Positions 8,976-18,662 of a DNA stretch of 64,000 nucleotides are shown here, one piece after another (position 1 is the first letter of the stretch; the number at the start of each line of letters is the position of its first letter). The stretch is from Bradyrhizobium symbiodeficiens. GTDB taxonomy: Bacteria; Pseudomonadota; Alphaproteobacteria; Rhizobiales; Xanthobacteraceae. Under the pieces are notes generated by a model. It saw nothing but the letters and a program-made list of their open reading frames with translations, had not been told where the DNA came from and did no database searches. The position numbers were made by a program, and so were the translations under genes. Where the stretch lies: contig NZ_CP029427.2 in the NCBI RefSeq assembly GCF_002266465.3, positions 2,048,501-2,112,500 on the forward strand, given 5' to 3'.

Positions 8976-9449
8976 ATGATGTCGCACTATCCGCAGGTAC
9001 GACGGTTCGCCCACATCGAACAAATGGATCGCGAGGCGCCGCCATTGCATGAAGGAGAAACTGTCGTCGCAAATTCGCTGCCGGCGACCTGCGTTCATCC
9101 GTTCGCAATCGCAATAACGTTGGTTGGCATAGCCTATATCGTTTTGACATTCTGGATTGCGTTTGCAGGCGGCGAGACTTCAGTGGTCCTGACGATGGTC
9201 ACCCTCATTCTGATAATGATGCTAGGGCTAATGACCGGGTGTGGATATTCAAGCCGAAACATGGAACCCTATCGGGCAGCTAGTCGAAGCTTTCGTGAGT
9301 TCGTCGAGGGCGAGGTCGACCTTCAAAGCGGGCGGATTTCAGGCCGCGCTTCGCTGTGCCAGCTCGCGACCGTGACGGGTGGCATCGCCCTAGGGACAAC
9401 GTCGATGCTGGCCGTCTTTGTGGCGATAGCACCTGCCTATCCGCAATAG
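8976..9449 (+). CDS. Hypothetical membrane protein
   Basis: A 157-residue protein I do not recognise. Two adjacent hydrophobic helices lie at about residues 45-95 and a third near the C-terminus (about 130-155), with a polar N-terminus of about 40 residues. The ATG at 8976 follows GGGAGATT, a fair ribosome site. Frame use and composition look like real coding sequence and there are no interruptions. It is followed by another short membrane protein and a quinone oxidoreductase on the same strand. Confidence 0.55.
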   Translation: MMSHYPQVRRFAHIEQMDREAPPLHEGETVVANSLPATCVHPFAIAITLVGIAYIVLTFWIAFAGGETSVVLTMVTLILIMMLGLMTGCGYSSRNMEPYRAASRSFREFVEGEVDLQSGRISGRASLCQLATVTGGIALGTTSMLAVFVAIAPAYPQ

Positions 9450-9526
9450 GCGGTGCTCACTAGCAGCGCCTCCAGCGTTAGGCGGGCGGGTAAGTCGAGG
9501 GTATCGACGTTGCAACAGATCCACTT

Positions 9527-9751
9527 ATGATAAATGTTCGCCCGAATCCTCTGAAGCGCAATAGGCGCGCTTCAGGTTGGCATCCGCGATACGAATTCGT
9601 CACAGTGTACGGAGCGGGATTTCTGATGGTGATCGCCGTAATCCTGATCGCACTGCGGCCCGCGATCACCGTTGCGGAATGGATTGCCGGGTATTGGGTA
9701 AGTGAAGCTGGCAGCCGGTTGAAGAAAGCGCTTCTTGGTCAATTGGGATGA
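9527..9751 (+). CDS. Small hypothetical membrane protein
   Basis: A 74-residue frame with a basic N-terminus (RPNPLKRNRRAS) and one strong membrane segment, VTVYGAGFLMVIAVILIALR, at about residues 25-45. A short amphipathic tail follows. No ribosome site stands out. It lies 32 bases before the oxidoreductase gene on the same strand. The family is unknown; coding status is likely but not certain. Confidence 0.45.
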   Translation: MINVRPNPLKRNRRASGWHPRYEFVTVYGAGFLMVIAVILIALRPAITVAEWIAGYWVSEAGSRLKKALLGQLG

Positions 9752-9783
9752 GCGGTCTCCGAATGCGATGAAGAGGTAATTAC

Positions 9784-10752
9784 ATGGCAGCCACGTCCTA
9801 CAGAGAGAAAGCGGATCAACCTTCAATGAAGGCGTGGCGAGTCCACGAGTTTGGTCCTGCGGAAAAGATGGTCTTTGAAACGATCGCTCGACCCCGTCCG
9901 GTTGCAGGCCAGGTCCTTGTTAAAGTACATGCGGCGGGCGTCGGCCCCTGGGACGCGTGGATCAGGGCCGGGAAAAGCGCCCTACCTCAGCCGCTTCCTC
10001 TCACACTCGGCTCGGACCTGGCCGGCGAGGTGACGGCTCTTGGTCCGGATGTCTCCTCCTTGGCGGTGAACGATCAAGTGTTCGGGGTAACCAATACCCA
10101 GTTTCTTGGCGCGTATGCCGAATATGCAGTCGCGTCGACTGCGATGCTCTCCCGAAAGCCAAGGTTGCTCAGCTACGTCGAAGCTGCCGCGGTTCCCGTC
10201 GTCGCTGTAACCGCCTGGCAAGGCTTGTTTGACCACGCGCGGCTCGAAGCCGGCCAGACGGTTCTCATCCACGGCGCGGCCGGCAGCGTTGGAGCGTTCG
10301 CTGTTCAACTTGCTTGTCGAGCCAAGGTGCGCTCGGTGGTCACCGTGGGCACGAGAGACATCGAATACGTGCGGGCACTTGGTGCGGACAAGGTCGTGGA
10401 CTATCAAACGCAACGGTTTGAAGATGAAGTCAGGAACGCTGATGTGGTGTTCGACCTCATAGGAGGAGAAACACAAGCCCGTTCTATTCGAGTTCTGCGG
10501 CAAGGCGGAAAGCTGATATCGATTGTGTCCCAACCAGATCAAGCGTTGGCGGAAAGGCATGGCGTCACCGCGACCTTCTTCTTGGTAGACGTCACGACGG
10601 CTTATTTGGACAAAATCTCAGCGCTTATCGATCGCGGCGATCTGAAGACGGGAATATCCGCCATCATGCCTCTCGCTGATGCGCGAGAAGCACATATGAT
10701 GTTGGATGGCCGACGACCGAAGCCGCACGGAAAGATCGTGCTAAGTGTGTAA
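9784..10752 (+). CDS. NADP-dependent medium-chain oxidoreductase (quinone oxidoreductase type)
   Basis: A 322-residue zinc-free medium-chain dehydrogenase. The N-terminal GroES-like domain reads MKAWRVHEFGPAEKMVFETI from residue 15, and the Rossmann motif is HGAAGSVGAFAVQLA. Such enzymes reduce quinones or activated double bonds with NADPH. The C-terminal region LADAREAHMMLDGRRPKPHG is typical. The ATG at 9784 follows GAGGTAATT; a start at residue 15 is also possible. It is intact and precedes a MocR-type regulator by 27 bases, suggesting shared transcription. A frameshifted paralogue lies at 24438. Confidence 0.88.
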   Translation: MAATSYREKADQPSMKAWRVHEFGPAEKMVFETIARPRPVAGQVLVKVHAAGVGPWDAWIRAGKSALPQPLPLTLGSDLAGEVTALGPDVSSLAVNDQVFGVTNTQFLGAYAEYAVASTAMLSRKPRLLSYVEAAAVPVVAVTAWQGLFDHARLEAGQTVLIHGAAGSVGAFAVQLACRAKVRSVVTVGTRDIEYVRALGADKVVDYQTQRFEDEVRNADVVFDLIGGETQARSIRVLRQGGKLISIVSQPDQALAERHGVTATFFLVDVTTAYLDKISALIDRGDLKTGISAIMPLADAREAHMMLDGRRPKPHGKIVLSV

Positions 10753-10779
10753 AATAGACGCGCGAAGCTGAGCTTTCAT

Positions 10780-12210
10780 ATGTCAGATCGGTCGCGGCGT
10801 CCGGTGATGGCTGGCCTTTCCATCCATCTCGATCATGCCAGAAAGATCCCTCTGGCGACCCAGATCTATTCAGCTATCCGAGAGGGAATTGAGAATGGAC
10901 GGCTCGCCTCGGGCTCGCGGCTGCCCTCTTGGCAGAATCTAGCCGCTCAGCTCGGCGTGTCTCGCGGGACCGTACGTGTAGCTTATGGACGTCTCGTCGC
11001 GGAGCAGTTCGCGCTTGGTCTTGGGCCAGCTGGAACTCGTGTGGCCGCCCGGCAGTTACGATTCTCAATGTCCGATCGGTCGCGGGAAGAGCCGCTTCTG
11101 CCAGAGCTCTTCTATGATTTCGGAATCGCGCCGCGGGTCTTTCAAATGGGCGTACCCTCTCAGGACGCCTTCCCATTCAAGCTGTGGTCACGCCTCCTAG
11201 TGCGTGAGACACGGGGAGCTGCGGCGCTGCCGGTAACTTATCCGGACCCACGCGGCGATCCGCAGCTTCGAAAGGAGATCGCGGCTTACTTGGGGCTGGC
11301 CCGAGGCATTCGCTGCGACTCCTCTCAGGTCATCGTAACCGGCGGGTTTTCCGGGGCGCTCGGTCTGGTAATCCAAGGGCTTCAGCTTGGCACGAAAGGA
11401 GCTTGGATAGAGGATCCATGCTTTCCGCTCACACGTACTGCGCTCAACCTAGCTGGAATGCTTGTTACGGCGGTTCCGGTCGATGCGGAGGGGTTGGACG
11501 TTATCGCCGGTGTGCGGGCCGCAGCCGGAGCGTCACTGGCGGTCGTGACGGCAGGCCAACAGGCGCCGCTCGGTGTGACGATGTCGCTGTCGCGGCGGCT
11601 TGCGCTACTCGCCTGGGCTCGACGAAACGACGCTTGGATTGTCGAGGACGATTATCTGAGCGAACTGCAATTGACGGGACGGGTGGCTCCCGCGCTCGCA
11701 TCACTCGATCATGGCGGGCGGGTTCTGCACGTTGGCAGTTTCAGCAAAACGATCAGTCCTTCGCTGCGCCTGGGTTTCCTGGTGGTGCCGCCGGAACTGA
11801 GTCGACGGTTCGGTGAGCTCGTTGCTTGCTTGGCACCAGCGCCCGCCGCTGCCGTGCAACGCGCCGTTGCGGAATTCCTTCGGCAAGGACATTATTTTCG
11901 TCACCTATGCCGAATGAAGCGGCTCTACGCCACCCGACGGGAAAGTTTGCTCAATTGCCTGAAAGATGCCGCGTCAGCCTCAATGAAGGTGCAATCAACC
12001 GGCGGCCTGGCGGTCGCGATCCTGCTTCCCGACACAATGTCAGACCTGGACATCGCTTCGCGTGCTCTGCAGCTCGGCATGGCGCCAACTCCGTTGTCGC
12101 CATGGTATATGCAGCCTTCCAGGCGACAGGGACTGCTACTCGGCGTGACCAATCTCAATGAACGACGACTGAAGGCGGATTGTCGTCGATTGTTAGAATT
12201 GGTGCGATGA
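10780..12210 (+). CDS. MocR/PdxR-type regulator (GntR helix-turn-helix fused to aminotransferase domain)
   Basis: A 476-residue fusion. A GntR winged helix at about residues 20-85 contains GSRLPSWQNLAAQLGVSRGT. A fold-type I aminotransferase domain from about residue 110 to the end contains the PLP-lysine segment VGSFSKTISPSLRLGFLVVP. Members sense PLP-linked or amino-compound ligands and control neighbouring genes. The usual arrangement is divergent from the target, but here it is collinear and downstream of a quinone oxidoreductase. The gene is intact. The ligand is unknown. Confidence 0.9.
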   Translation: MSDRSRRPVMAGLSIHLDHARKIPLATQIYSAIREGIENGRLASGSRLPSWQNLAAQLGVSRGTVRVAYGRLVAEQFALGLGPAGTRVAARQLRFSMSDRSREEPLLPELFYDFGIAPRVFQMGVPSQDAFPFKLWSRLLVRETRGAAALPVTYPDPRGDPQLRKEIAAYLGLARGIRCDSSQVIVTGGFSGALGLVIQGLQLGTKGAWIEDPCFPLTRTALNLAGMLVTAVPVDAEGLDVIAGVRAAAGASLAVVTAGQQAPLGVTMSLSRRLALLAWARRNDAWIVEDDYLSELQLTGRVAPALASLDHGGRVLHVGSFSKTISPSLRLGFLVVPPELSRRFGELVACLAPAPAAAVQRAVAEFLRQGHYFRHLCRMKRLYATRRESLLNCLKDAASASMKVQSTGGLAVAILLPDTMSDLDIASRALQLGMAPTPLSPWYMQPSRRQGLLLGVTNLNERRLKADCRRLLELVR

Positions 12211-12331
12211 ATACCGCTCTGCTTAACGTAGCTCAACACATCGGTAGTCACTAAGCCCTTCGGGTCGGACTGCCGTAGTGAAAGCGGTTGGTTAACTCAC
12301 TATTGTTGGTTATATCGTCCCAGAGCACGCG

Positions 12332-12748
12332 TCATTTGACTGGAGTGGTCAGTTCCTTGTCGTCAGTGTCGACAACGAACACCGCCAGGAGCTTTGCAGG
12401 TTTGCTCTTGCTCGCATTGCGGCTGACGGGATGCCGAGAGCCTGGCTGTTCATAGAAGCTCTCGCCGGCACGATAGACGCGCCGGGGGCCATCATTCACC
12501 TGCGACTCGATTGCTCCTGACAAGACGTAGCCGAGGATGAAAGCCGATTTGGCGTGAGTGTGGGACTGAGATGCGCCTCCCGGCTTGTAGTCGACAACCA
12601 CGGCTATCAATGACTTTCCGGGAATATTGGATATCGTCTGCTGGAAGATGGGCTTGACTGTCTCGCCGCTGTCATGTGCTGCGGCTGGCGTTGCGACAGC
12701 AATTGCCATGGCAGCGCAAGCTGAGCCGAATAAAAGTCGCATCTTCAT
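12332..12748 (-). CDS. Exported small cupin-domain protein
   Basis: A 138-residue protein with a Sec signal peptide (MKMRLLFGSACAAMAIAVAT, cleaved near PAAAHD). A single cupin barrel follows, with likely metal ligands in GGASQSHTHAKSAF and the second motif YEQPGSRHPVSRNA. I chose the ATG at 12748 because it follows AAGGAGAATGC and keeps the signal peptide; the frame runs further upstream without good start context. It probably binds a metal in the periplasm, with unknown activity. A C-terminal fragment of a paralogue is at 6490-6633, and a repeated sequence lies about 170 bases upstream. Confidence 0.82.
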   Translation of the reverse strand: MKMRLLFGSACAAMAIAVATPAAAHDSGETVKPIFQQTISNIPGKSLIAVVVDYKPGGASQSHTHAKSAFILGYVLSGAIESQVNDGPRRVYRAGESFYEQPGSRHPVSRNASKSKPAKLLAVFVVDTDDKELTTPVK

Positions 12749-12913
12749 GGCGCATTCTCCTTTTCCACCAAGATAGGATCGTCGCCGATGAAAAAAAGCA
12801 CCAAGAATGCACGCGAAGTGGTGCACCAAGAACGCCAAGTCAGCCTCGGTTTGCCCTTTCATCAAAAGAAAGGATCCAGCCGGCTGAGCGGATTGAGAGC
12901 GTGTCACCGCGCT

Positions 12914-12976
12914 ATGGTACAGTGAAAATCGGCGATCTTGGTACTGTTGCACGGCGCAGTGCTGCGCATCTATTCG
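12914..12976. repeat. 63-bp intergenic repeat, copy A (contains ATCTTGGTACTGTT)
   Basis: This block matches 24218-24280 without gaps at 48 of 63 positions by hand count, with an invariant core ATCTTGGTACTGTT. It lies upstream of the cupin gene, while the other copy lies upstream of an oxidoreductase gene. A shorter related core (TTGGTACTGC) occurs at about 27079-27090. It could be a regulator-binding region or the relic of a shared gene start; I cannot tell which. Confidence 0.5.
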
Positions 12977-13087
12977 CGTGACCAACCGTCTTGGCGAGTC
13001 CGTCAAGAGCGGCGGGTGCGATCACTTCAGCTGAGAGAACGGCCGTTGCTGTTCGGTTGAGGCTCGATGCTTCCCAGGAGCGCGCGG

Positions 13088-14178
13088 ATGACTCAAGGCA
13101 TAGATTGGCCCGGATTAGCGAATTCATTCAAAACCGACGCGCTCTTTTTTAGTCCGACAGCAGCAAACAACCTCGCATCATTCTTCGATGGTATTAATGA
13201 ACTGAAAACGAATGAAGGCCGTTCGCTTGTCGTGGACGCGGGCCCCGGAACGGATTTCCACACACTTTTCCGCGCCCAGATCTTTCCATCTCACGACAAG
13301 TTGAAAGCCGCGCTCGGCAGACCAGACATCCACCTCGGCTCGCCGCGCTCGCGCTTGGCGATTGATGGTCGCATGAGCGGACAAGGCATCTTGGCGTTTT
13401 GCGCTACCAACAATCTGAAAGCCGCTATAGCCGGCACGCGGCCGTCCGCTGGTAGCCGGATTGCTGTGGGTCAGTTCGAGATCATTAGAAAGCTGCGACT
13501 ACTCGACCTGACCGTTATTGATAACGTTCGCATCACGGGAAGCCTCGCTGACTTCGGATTGGCCGGGAGAACCGAGGTCGCCGTTTTTCTACGATCGCTA
13601 AGTGCGCGTCTCGCGCAGTCAGTCATGTTTGACGCCGAGCCTTCTGAATACCTTGCAGCGGAGGCCATGGTTCACTTTCTTCTAACAGAGGCTTCGGTGC
13701 CTATTGATGGCATCATCTTTCCATCGGGGCATTCCGTCAGAGACGCTCTTGGCGTCCTCCTTTTTCACGGAGCATCCAGCGTCGAGCCAATGAACTTCCT
13801 GGAGGGAACAGAGATCGGCGTGAGAACGGGCCGGTGGCAGAGGCTGGCTGGATGGAAGACTACGAAGTGTTTGAGGAAATGCCGCAATATCACAGTGAAA
13901 TAGATAAAGGCGAGCAAGAGCCGGGGAGGCCGGACTCAGGCACCTTTGTGGTGGGAGTGCCGGTTTCCGCTCACAACGCCGATTGGCGCGACCATGCCTT
14001 ACGCATCGTGCCTGAGAGCGTGAAAGTACACCACGTAAAGCGCATCGAAATCGAGGCGGATGAGTTTGCGGTGAAACGGCGCCGTCAGAAAGGACGTGAC
14101 GGGTTGTCAACATCGGTGACTCCGGCGATTCAGATGCAACAAGCCGTGGAGGAGACCGGTCAGCGCAAACAGCGCTGA
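13088..14178 (+). pseudogene. RES-domain protein, one frameshift near the C-terminus
   Basis: The first frame encodes a RES fold, with the family features GRMSGQGILAFCATNNLKAA, TRPSAGSRIAVGQFE and IDGIIFPSGHSVRDALGVLL. RES toxins degrade NAD+ and are normally paired with an Xre-type antitoxin. Near 13840 the similarity moves to another frame that continues DYEVFEEMP and ends with SVKVHHVKRIEIEADEFAV, a typical RES C-terminus. No Xre-like antitoxin gene is visible on either side. The ATG at 13088 follows CCAGGAG. Whether the protein is a toxin or a stand-alone enzyme is open. Confidence 0.7.
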
Positions 14179-14207
14179 TCGCAACCATCGGCATAGGAGT
14201 TCGACAA

Positions 14208-14849
14208 ATGACCAATATCGTTTCCGGCATCAAGATTCCCGATAGCAAGATCGCGCGCGAAGCTGCTGAGCTCGTCCGGCAACATGAATCCGAGTTATTG
14301 TTCAACCACTCGGTCCGCGTCTTTATATTTGGCGCGATAAAAGGCATTCGTCATAATCTGAAAGTCGACGCGGAGCTTCTTTACGTCGCGGCGTTGTTTC
14401 ACGATCTGGGTCTCGTAGACGCTTTTCACACCGACACGAGGCGGTTTGAAGTCGATGGTGCTGACGCAGCGCGCAAATTTCTCCGCGGTCATGGCATTCC
14501 CGATCCGAAATCTGATTTGGTTTGGGAAGCGATCGCCCTGCACACCACTCCGGGTATTCCGCAATTCATGCGGCCGGAGATCGCCCTCACGAACGCCGGT
14601 GTATTGGTAGACGTCGTCGGAATTGGATATGACGAGTTCACATCGGAGCAACGCGATCAAGTCATCGCCGCGTTTCCCCGCGGCGAGAATTTCAAGAATG
14701 ATTTCATCAAAGCGCAGACCTGCTCTGCTCTCAAGAAGCCTGCGACGACGTTCGGCACCGTCAACTTCGATTACATCCAGGAACACGACCCCGCATTTCA
14801 CCGGCCCAACGCGTGCAGTAGAATTCGAAACGCTCCCTGGCGGAGTTGA
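14208..14849 (+). CDS. HD-domain metal-dependent hydrolase, cyanamide-hydratase-like (copy 2)
   Basis: A 213-residue paralogue of the protein at 7894, the same length and alignable without gaps at the ligands: His34 (FNHSVRVF), His65-Asp66 (LFHDLG), the His of ALHTTPG and the Asp of VLVDVVG. The ribosome site is TAGGAGTT. It diverges mainly in surface positions and in the stretch after HDLG. It has no signal peptide, so it should be cytoplasmic. It lies 29 bases after the broken RES gene and before a broken MFS gene, and is itself intact. Substrate unknown. Confidence 0.84.
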   Translation: MTNIVSGIKIPDSKIAREAAELVRQHESELLFNHSVRVFIFGAIKGIRHNLKVDAELLYVAALFHDLGLVDAFHTDTRRFEVDGADAARKFLRGHGIPDPKSDLVWEAIALHTTPGIPQFMRPEIALTNAGVLVDVVGIGYDEFTSEQRDQVIAAFPRGENFKNDFIKAQTCSALKKPATTFGTVNFDYIQEHDPAFHRPNACSRIRNAPWRS

Positions 14850-14944
14850 ACTGTCGTGGGTGCTGGGCTCTGGGGCGGCATGGTGAGGGAATCCGTGCAG
14901 CGCGTTACCGATGGGAGCGTGCCCGTGTCTTGGTGCAAGGACCG

Positions 14945-16113
14945 ATGTCCAGATCGCTAAACGAACTTCACTGGCTAACCCTCGGAGCGTTTGCGATCGG
15001 CACCGAAGGTTCATGATCGCCGGTTTGCTGCCGGCCTTGGCGCAAGACCTGAACGTCAGCTTGTCCGCCACCGGGCACCTGGTCACCGCGTTCTCTGTCG
15101 CTTATGCCGTGGGCGCTCCGATAATGGCGGTGCTGACCGCCCACTTGGAGCGGCGTCGCGTGCTCGCGATCGCCATTGCGAGCTTCAGCGTCGCGAATCT
15201 GCTCGCTGCAATGGCGCCGGGTTATGCGGCGTTACTGGCAGCTCGGCTGCTACTTGCCCTATCCGCCGGCAGTTTCATGCCGGCGGCCAGCGGATATGCC
15301 GCGGCGCTGGGCGGACCGGAGCGGCGTGGCCGGGCTCTGTCGATGGTCACCAACGGCTGACCTTAGCGATCGTTGCCGGCGTGCCACTCGGGGTTTTGGT
15401 CGGTGAGCGATTCGGTTGGCGCGCTACCTTCTTCTGCGTGGCGGGCATGGCGGCGCTCTCACTGCTTGGCATCCTCTTCGGGATGCCGAGTCAGCGGCCG
15501 GGCATTACGGCGAGTCTGGGAGAACGCCTGGCGTTGGCCAAGCGCCCCGACGTGATGGCAATCTTGGCGACCAGTGTCTTGACGGTCGCCGGCACATTCA
15601 CGCTCTATACGTATCTCGGCGTCTTTCTGGCGCATGTTTCGGGGATTGGACCACAGGGCCTCGCGCTGGTGCTCTTTGGCTTCGGGCTGGCCAGCGCGTT
15701 CGGTACCCGGCTCGGCGGCGCCATGGCGGACCACTGGGGCGCGGGCTTTACCGTGATCGTAAGTGGCGGCCTCACTGTTCTGGCCTACCTTTTACTCTCG
15801 CTGGGCGTGACGCTCGGGCCTGCGCGGGCCATGTTCGTTTTGCTACCAGCCATCCTGCTTTGGGGCTGGCCAGCTGGGGGTGATGACGGCGCAGCAGGCG
15901 CGCTTGGTCGCGCTGACTTCTGATCTGGCTGCGGTCGGCCTGTCCCTCAACTCGTCCGCCATCTATCTCGGAAGCGCGGCCGGCGCTGCGGTCGGTGCGC
16001 TGGTTCTCGCCGATAGCGGCGTAATGCGGCTCGGCTGGGTGGCGGCGGGATTTAGCGTGGCCGCGCTGCTGGCGGTGCCGGTCAGCAGCCGCGCCTTATC
16101 ACGCCGGGGCTGA
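14945..16113 (+). pseudogene. MFS efflux transporter (DHA1/AraJ-like), three frameshifts
   Basis: Pieces in successive frames rebuild one 12-segment transporter of normal length. The start MSRSLNELHWLTLGAFAIGT breaks at about 15011, then continues FMIAGLLPALAQDLNVSLSA. The second break is near 15355 (SMVTNG to LTLAIVAGVPLG) and the third near 15870 (LLPAILLWG to LASWGVMTAQQARLVAL). Each break is a one-base change. No internal nonsense codons are seen in the rebuilt frame. Intact relatives export sugars or drugs. As read, no functional protein can be made. Confidence 0.82.
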
Positions 16114-16180
16114 AGCGAGCTATGCACCGGCGCACGCGTCAAGGGCTGTCGTAGATCAGTCGGATCGAAGGAGCAGATGA

Positions 16181-17197
16181 ATGATCCCAGACATTCTCAG
16201 GAAAATCGAGGTCTACAAGCGTCGGGAGATCGAGGCTGCTAGGCGAATCCGTTCGGAAGGGCAAATGATGTCGCTCGCCAAGGCCGCTTCGGCCCCGCGG
16301 GGATTCGTCACGGCAATCCGCAGCAAGCTGGCGACGGGCGAGTATGCGCTGATCGCCGAAATCAAAAAGGCGTCTCCGTCGAAAGGGCTCATACGCGAGA
16401 ATTTCGATCCACCTTCACTTGCCAGAGACTACGAAGCAGGCGGCGCGGCTTGCTTGTCCGTGCTAACCGACAAGCCGTCGTTCCAGGGAAGCCTGGACTT
16501 CCTGGCGACGGCGCGCGCGGCGACGAGCCTCCCCGTGCTGCGCAAGGATTTTATCTTCGATACCTATCAGGTCGTGGAGGCGCGGGCATACGGGGCGGAC
16601 TGCATTTTGCTCATCATGGCGGCCCTTGACGATGCTGCCGCCGAAGATATCGAGGCGGCGGCCCTCGACCATGGTATGGACGTGCTGATCGAAATCCACG
16701 ACCGCGACGAACTCGAGCGAGCCTCGCGGCTGCGTTCTCCGATGATCGGTATCAATCATCGGAACTTGAGGACCTTCGAGACAACGCTTGCAACCAGTGA
16801 AGCGCTGGCGCCGTTTTTTCCGAAAGATCGCTTGATCGTCGGCGAAAGCGGGATATCCGCGCCTGCGGATTTGGTCTGGCTTGGCCTGCTCGGGATATCG
16901 ACATTCCTGGTCGGAGAAAGCCTGATGCGTCAGGATGACGTGATCAGCGCTACGCGGGCGCTACTCGCCCGCGAAGAGAGAGGGGTCCAGTTCCTCTGGG
17001 ACTTTGACACCATTACCTGCCGTTTTCCCGACCCCCAGCGATCCGAGCACGTAGCTGTTCCGTCAATCCCGTCATCTGCGCGCGCAGCGACTGCCGGCGC
17101 TGGTCATCATGCAACGTGCTCATCTGCCGGCTGGCGTTCTTTCACTTCCTTGCCGCTGCAAAGGGCGCAAAGTGACGGCTGCACATGCCCCCGCTGA
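16181..17197 (+). CDS. trpC: Indole-3-glycerol-phosphate synthase, with a non-homologous C-terminal extension
   Basis: The first about 265 residues are a complete IGPS barrel, which converts CdRP to indole-3-glycerol phosphate in tryptophan synthesis. Motifs seen are [51 protein letters not shown] (usually GINNRNL) and VGESGI. After LLAREERG the last about 65 residues resemble nothing and run antisense to a short conserved frame (17013-17123), so the original stop was probably lost. No other trp gene is adjacent, so this looks like an extra, transferred copy. The barrel itself appears undamaged. Confidence 0.85.
   Translation: MIPDILRKIEVYKRREIEAARRIRSEGQMMSLAKAASAPRGFVTAIRSKLATGEYALIAEIKKASPSKGLIRENFDPPSLARDYEAGGAACLSVLTDKPSFQGSLDFLATARAATSLPVLRKDFIFDTYQVVEARAYGADCILLIMAALDDAAAEDIEAAALDHGMDVLIEIHDRDELERASRLRSPMIGINHRNLRTFETTLATSEALAPFFPKDRLIVGESGISAPADLVWLGLLGISTFLVGESLMRQDDVISATRALLAREERGVQFLWDFDTITCRFPDPQRSEHVAVPSIPSSARAATAGAGHHATCSSAGWRSFTSLPLQRAQSDGCTCPR
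17013..17123 (-). other. Short ORF with conserved leader (GGAAGTGAAA-N16-ATG), copy 2
   Basis: A 36-codon frame beginning [20 protein letters not shown], Arg- and Gln-rich and probably helical. It has GGAAGTGAAA exactly 16 bases before its ATG. Related starts are found at 8874 (MNTLHHRQ) and 27273 (MTTVHIDR). It overlaps the extended 3' end of trpC on the opposite strand. I do not recognise the protein. Confidence 0.4.
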
Positions 17198-17221
17198 GTG
17201 TCCAATTCAGGGAAACCTCAA

Positions 17222-17715
17222 ATGAGGAAGCAGACGATCACCTTAGTTGTCGCATTCGCGTACGCGGCAGTAATCGCAAGCGCCGCGACGTGGTGCAGCG
17301 CTGCTGGCACTGGAACGTCAAAGGAGGAGGCAGTGAGACTGGAGAGCATCTATTCGTTCTCCGAGACGCTCGCTCGCTTGCGCGCGGCTCTTGAAGCGAA
17401 CGGTTTAAGGATATTTGCGACCATCGACCACCACGCTGCAGCCCAATCGGTCGGACTGGATATGCCCCGACCACTGTGTTGATCTACGGTAATCCAAAGG
17501 GTGGCACTGCTCTAATGCTGGCAGCTCCAGACTTCGCGCTCGAGCTTCCACTGCGATTGCTTGTCCGAGAAGGTGAGCGTGGGAAAGTCTACGTAACCTA
17601 CGCCCCCTCGGCGAACCTGGAGGGAAAGCACGGGTTGCCAGTCGGTATGGCGGGAAAGCTTACTCCCGAACGGGTTATCACGAGCGCCGTAACAGCGTCG
17701 TCCTCAAATAACTGA
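17222..17715 (+). pseudogene. Exported DUF302-family protein, one frameshift
   Basis: A signal peptide (MRKQTITLVVAFAYAAVIAS) is followed by a DUF302 domain: YSFSETLARLRAALEANGLR, FATIDHHAAAQSVGLDMP, then after a one-base shift near 17470 TTVLIYGNPKGGTALMLAAP and LVREGERGKVYVTY. DUF302 proteins are small and of unknown function. The shift falls in the conserved core, so the full domain cannot be made as read. The gene lies 31 bases before the next exported protein on the same strand. Confidence 0.8.
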
Positions 17716-17746
17716 AGAAGCGTAGACCGCTCATGGAAACACGAAC

Positions 17747-18538
17747 ATGAATAATATCGTCGCATCTGCAAACCGCAGAACAGCTCTCTTGGTGTTTAGT
17801 CAGGCAGCCATGCTCTTGGCGGCACTGTCTTCAACGACAGCTGCTGAACAGGAGTCCTCTGAGTATCTGCCTTCCGGTAGAAAGCTTTCGCGCCTGAGCA
17901 AGGCCCTTGCCGACGCCCCCCGCAGGCGCGAGTTCGAGAGCGTTCCTTTCATTCTCACCTCACCTGAACTGTGGGACCACGAAGCGGCCGACCTGCTGTT
18001 GTCGTATAAGTATCACGCGTTGCAGGTCTGGGAGAGCACCGATTTCGCAGCGCCATGGATCAACTTGATGCGTGAAGCTATCAACGGGCAGGTGTTCTCG
18101 CTCGGGAATGCCGACTTTCTTGCCGTTGCTGCGGTTCACGGAAACGCCCATTCGGCCCTATTCAACCAAGTCGCGTGGGAGAAGTACAAGCTGGCCAAGG
18201 TCGCTGGGGGGCAGGCCGACTTCAACAGTTTCATCGTCGAGAAGGCTGGTGCGTCACCCAGAGATGACCTTCAGGACCTGACAGGGTTCTATGGTCCGCA
18301 AAACAGCAATATCGTCTCACTTCAGCGGCGAGGAGCGGTATTTCTGGGCTGTCATGATTCCATTCATGCGATCGCGCGATATCTTCACCAATCCGGTGAA
18401 TTCTCTGACATCTCTCCCGACGCGATAGCGGCTGACCTCACCAACAACCTGATTCCAGGCGTTGTGCTCGTCCCAAGCGTCGTGGCCTTTCTCGTCGAAC
18501 TGCAGCATGCCGGCTTTACGTATTCAAAGGCAAGTTAG
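17747..18538 (+). CDS. Exported hypothetical protein, DsrE-like C-terminal pattern
   Basis: A 263-residue protein with a signal peptide ending near STTAAEQ. The last about 70 residues contain FLGCHDSIHAIARYL and GVVLVPSVVAFLVELQHAGF, which recalls DsrE/DsrF-like proteins (a Cys followed by a VPSxVxxxxxxQxxGF pattern). The N-terminal two thirds are unfamiliar but regular in composition, with conserved-looking stretches such as VAAVHGNAHSALFNQVAWEK. It is intact and sits between the DUF302 gene and the exported HD protein, all on the plus strand. Function is unknown. Confidence 0.6.
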   Translation: MNNIVASANRRTALLVFSQAAMLLAALSSTTAAEQESSEYLPSGRKLSRLSKALADAPRRREFESVPFILTSPELWDHEAADLLLSYKYHALQVWESTDFAAPWINLMREAINGQVFSLGNADFLAVAAVHGNAHSALFNQVAWEKYKLAKVAGGQADFNSFIVEKAGASPRDDLQDLTGFYGPQNSNIVSLQRRGAVFLGCHDSIHAIARYLHQSGEFSDISPDAIAADLTNNLIPGVVLVPSVVAFLVELQHAGFTYSKAS

Positions 18539-18662
18539 ACTCGTCCCTGGCAATGGCGTCAACCTTGGTCCAACGCCGCGGCAAGGCCAGATCAAGGGTG
18601 CTGCAAGGCCGGCAATCAAGAGGAAAGATGCACCTTTGTCTCAAGCGTCGAAGGAGAATGCT

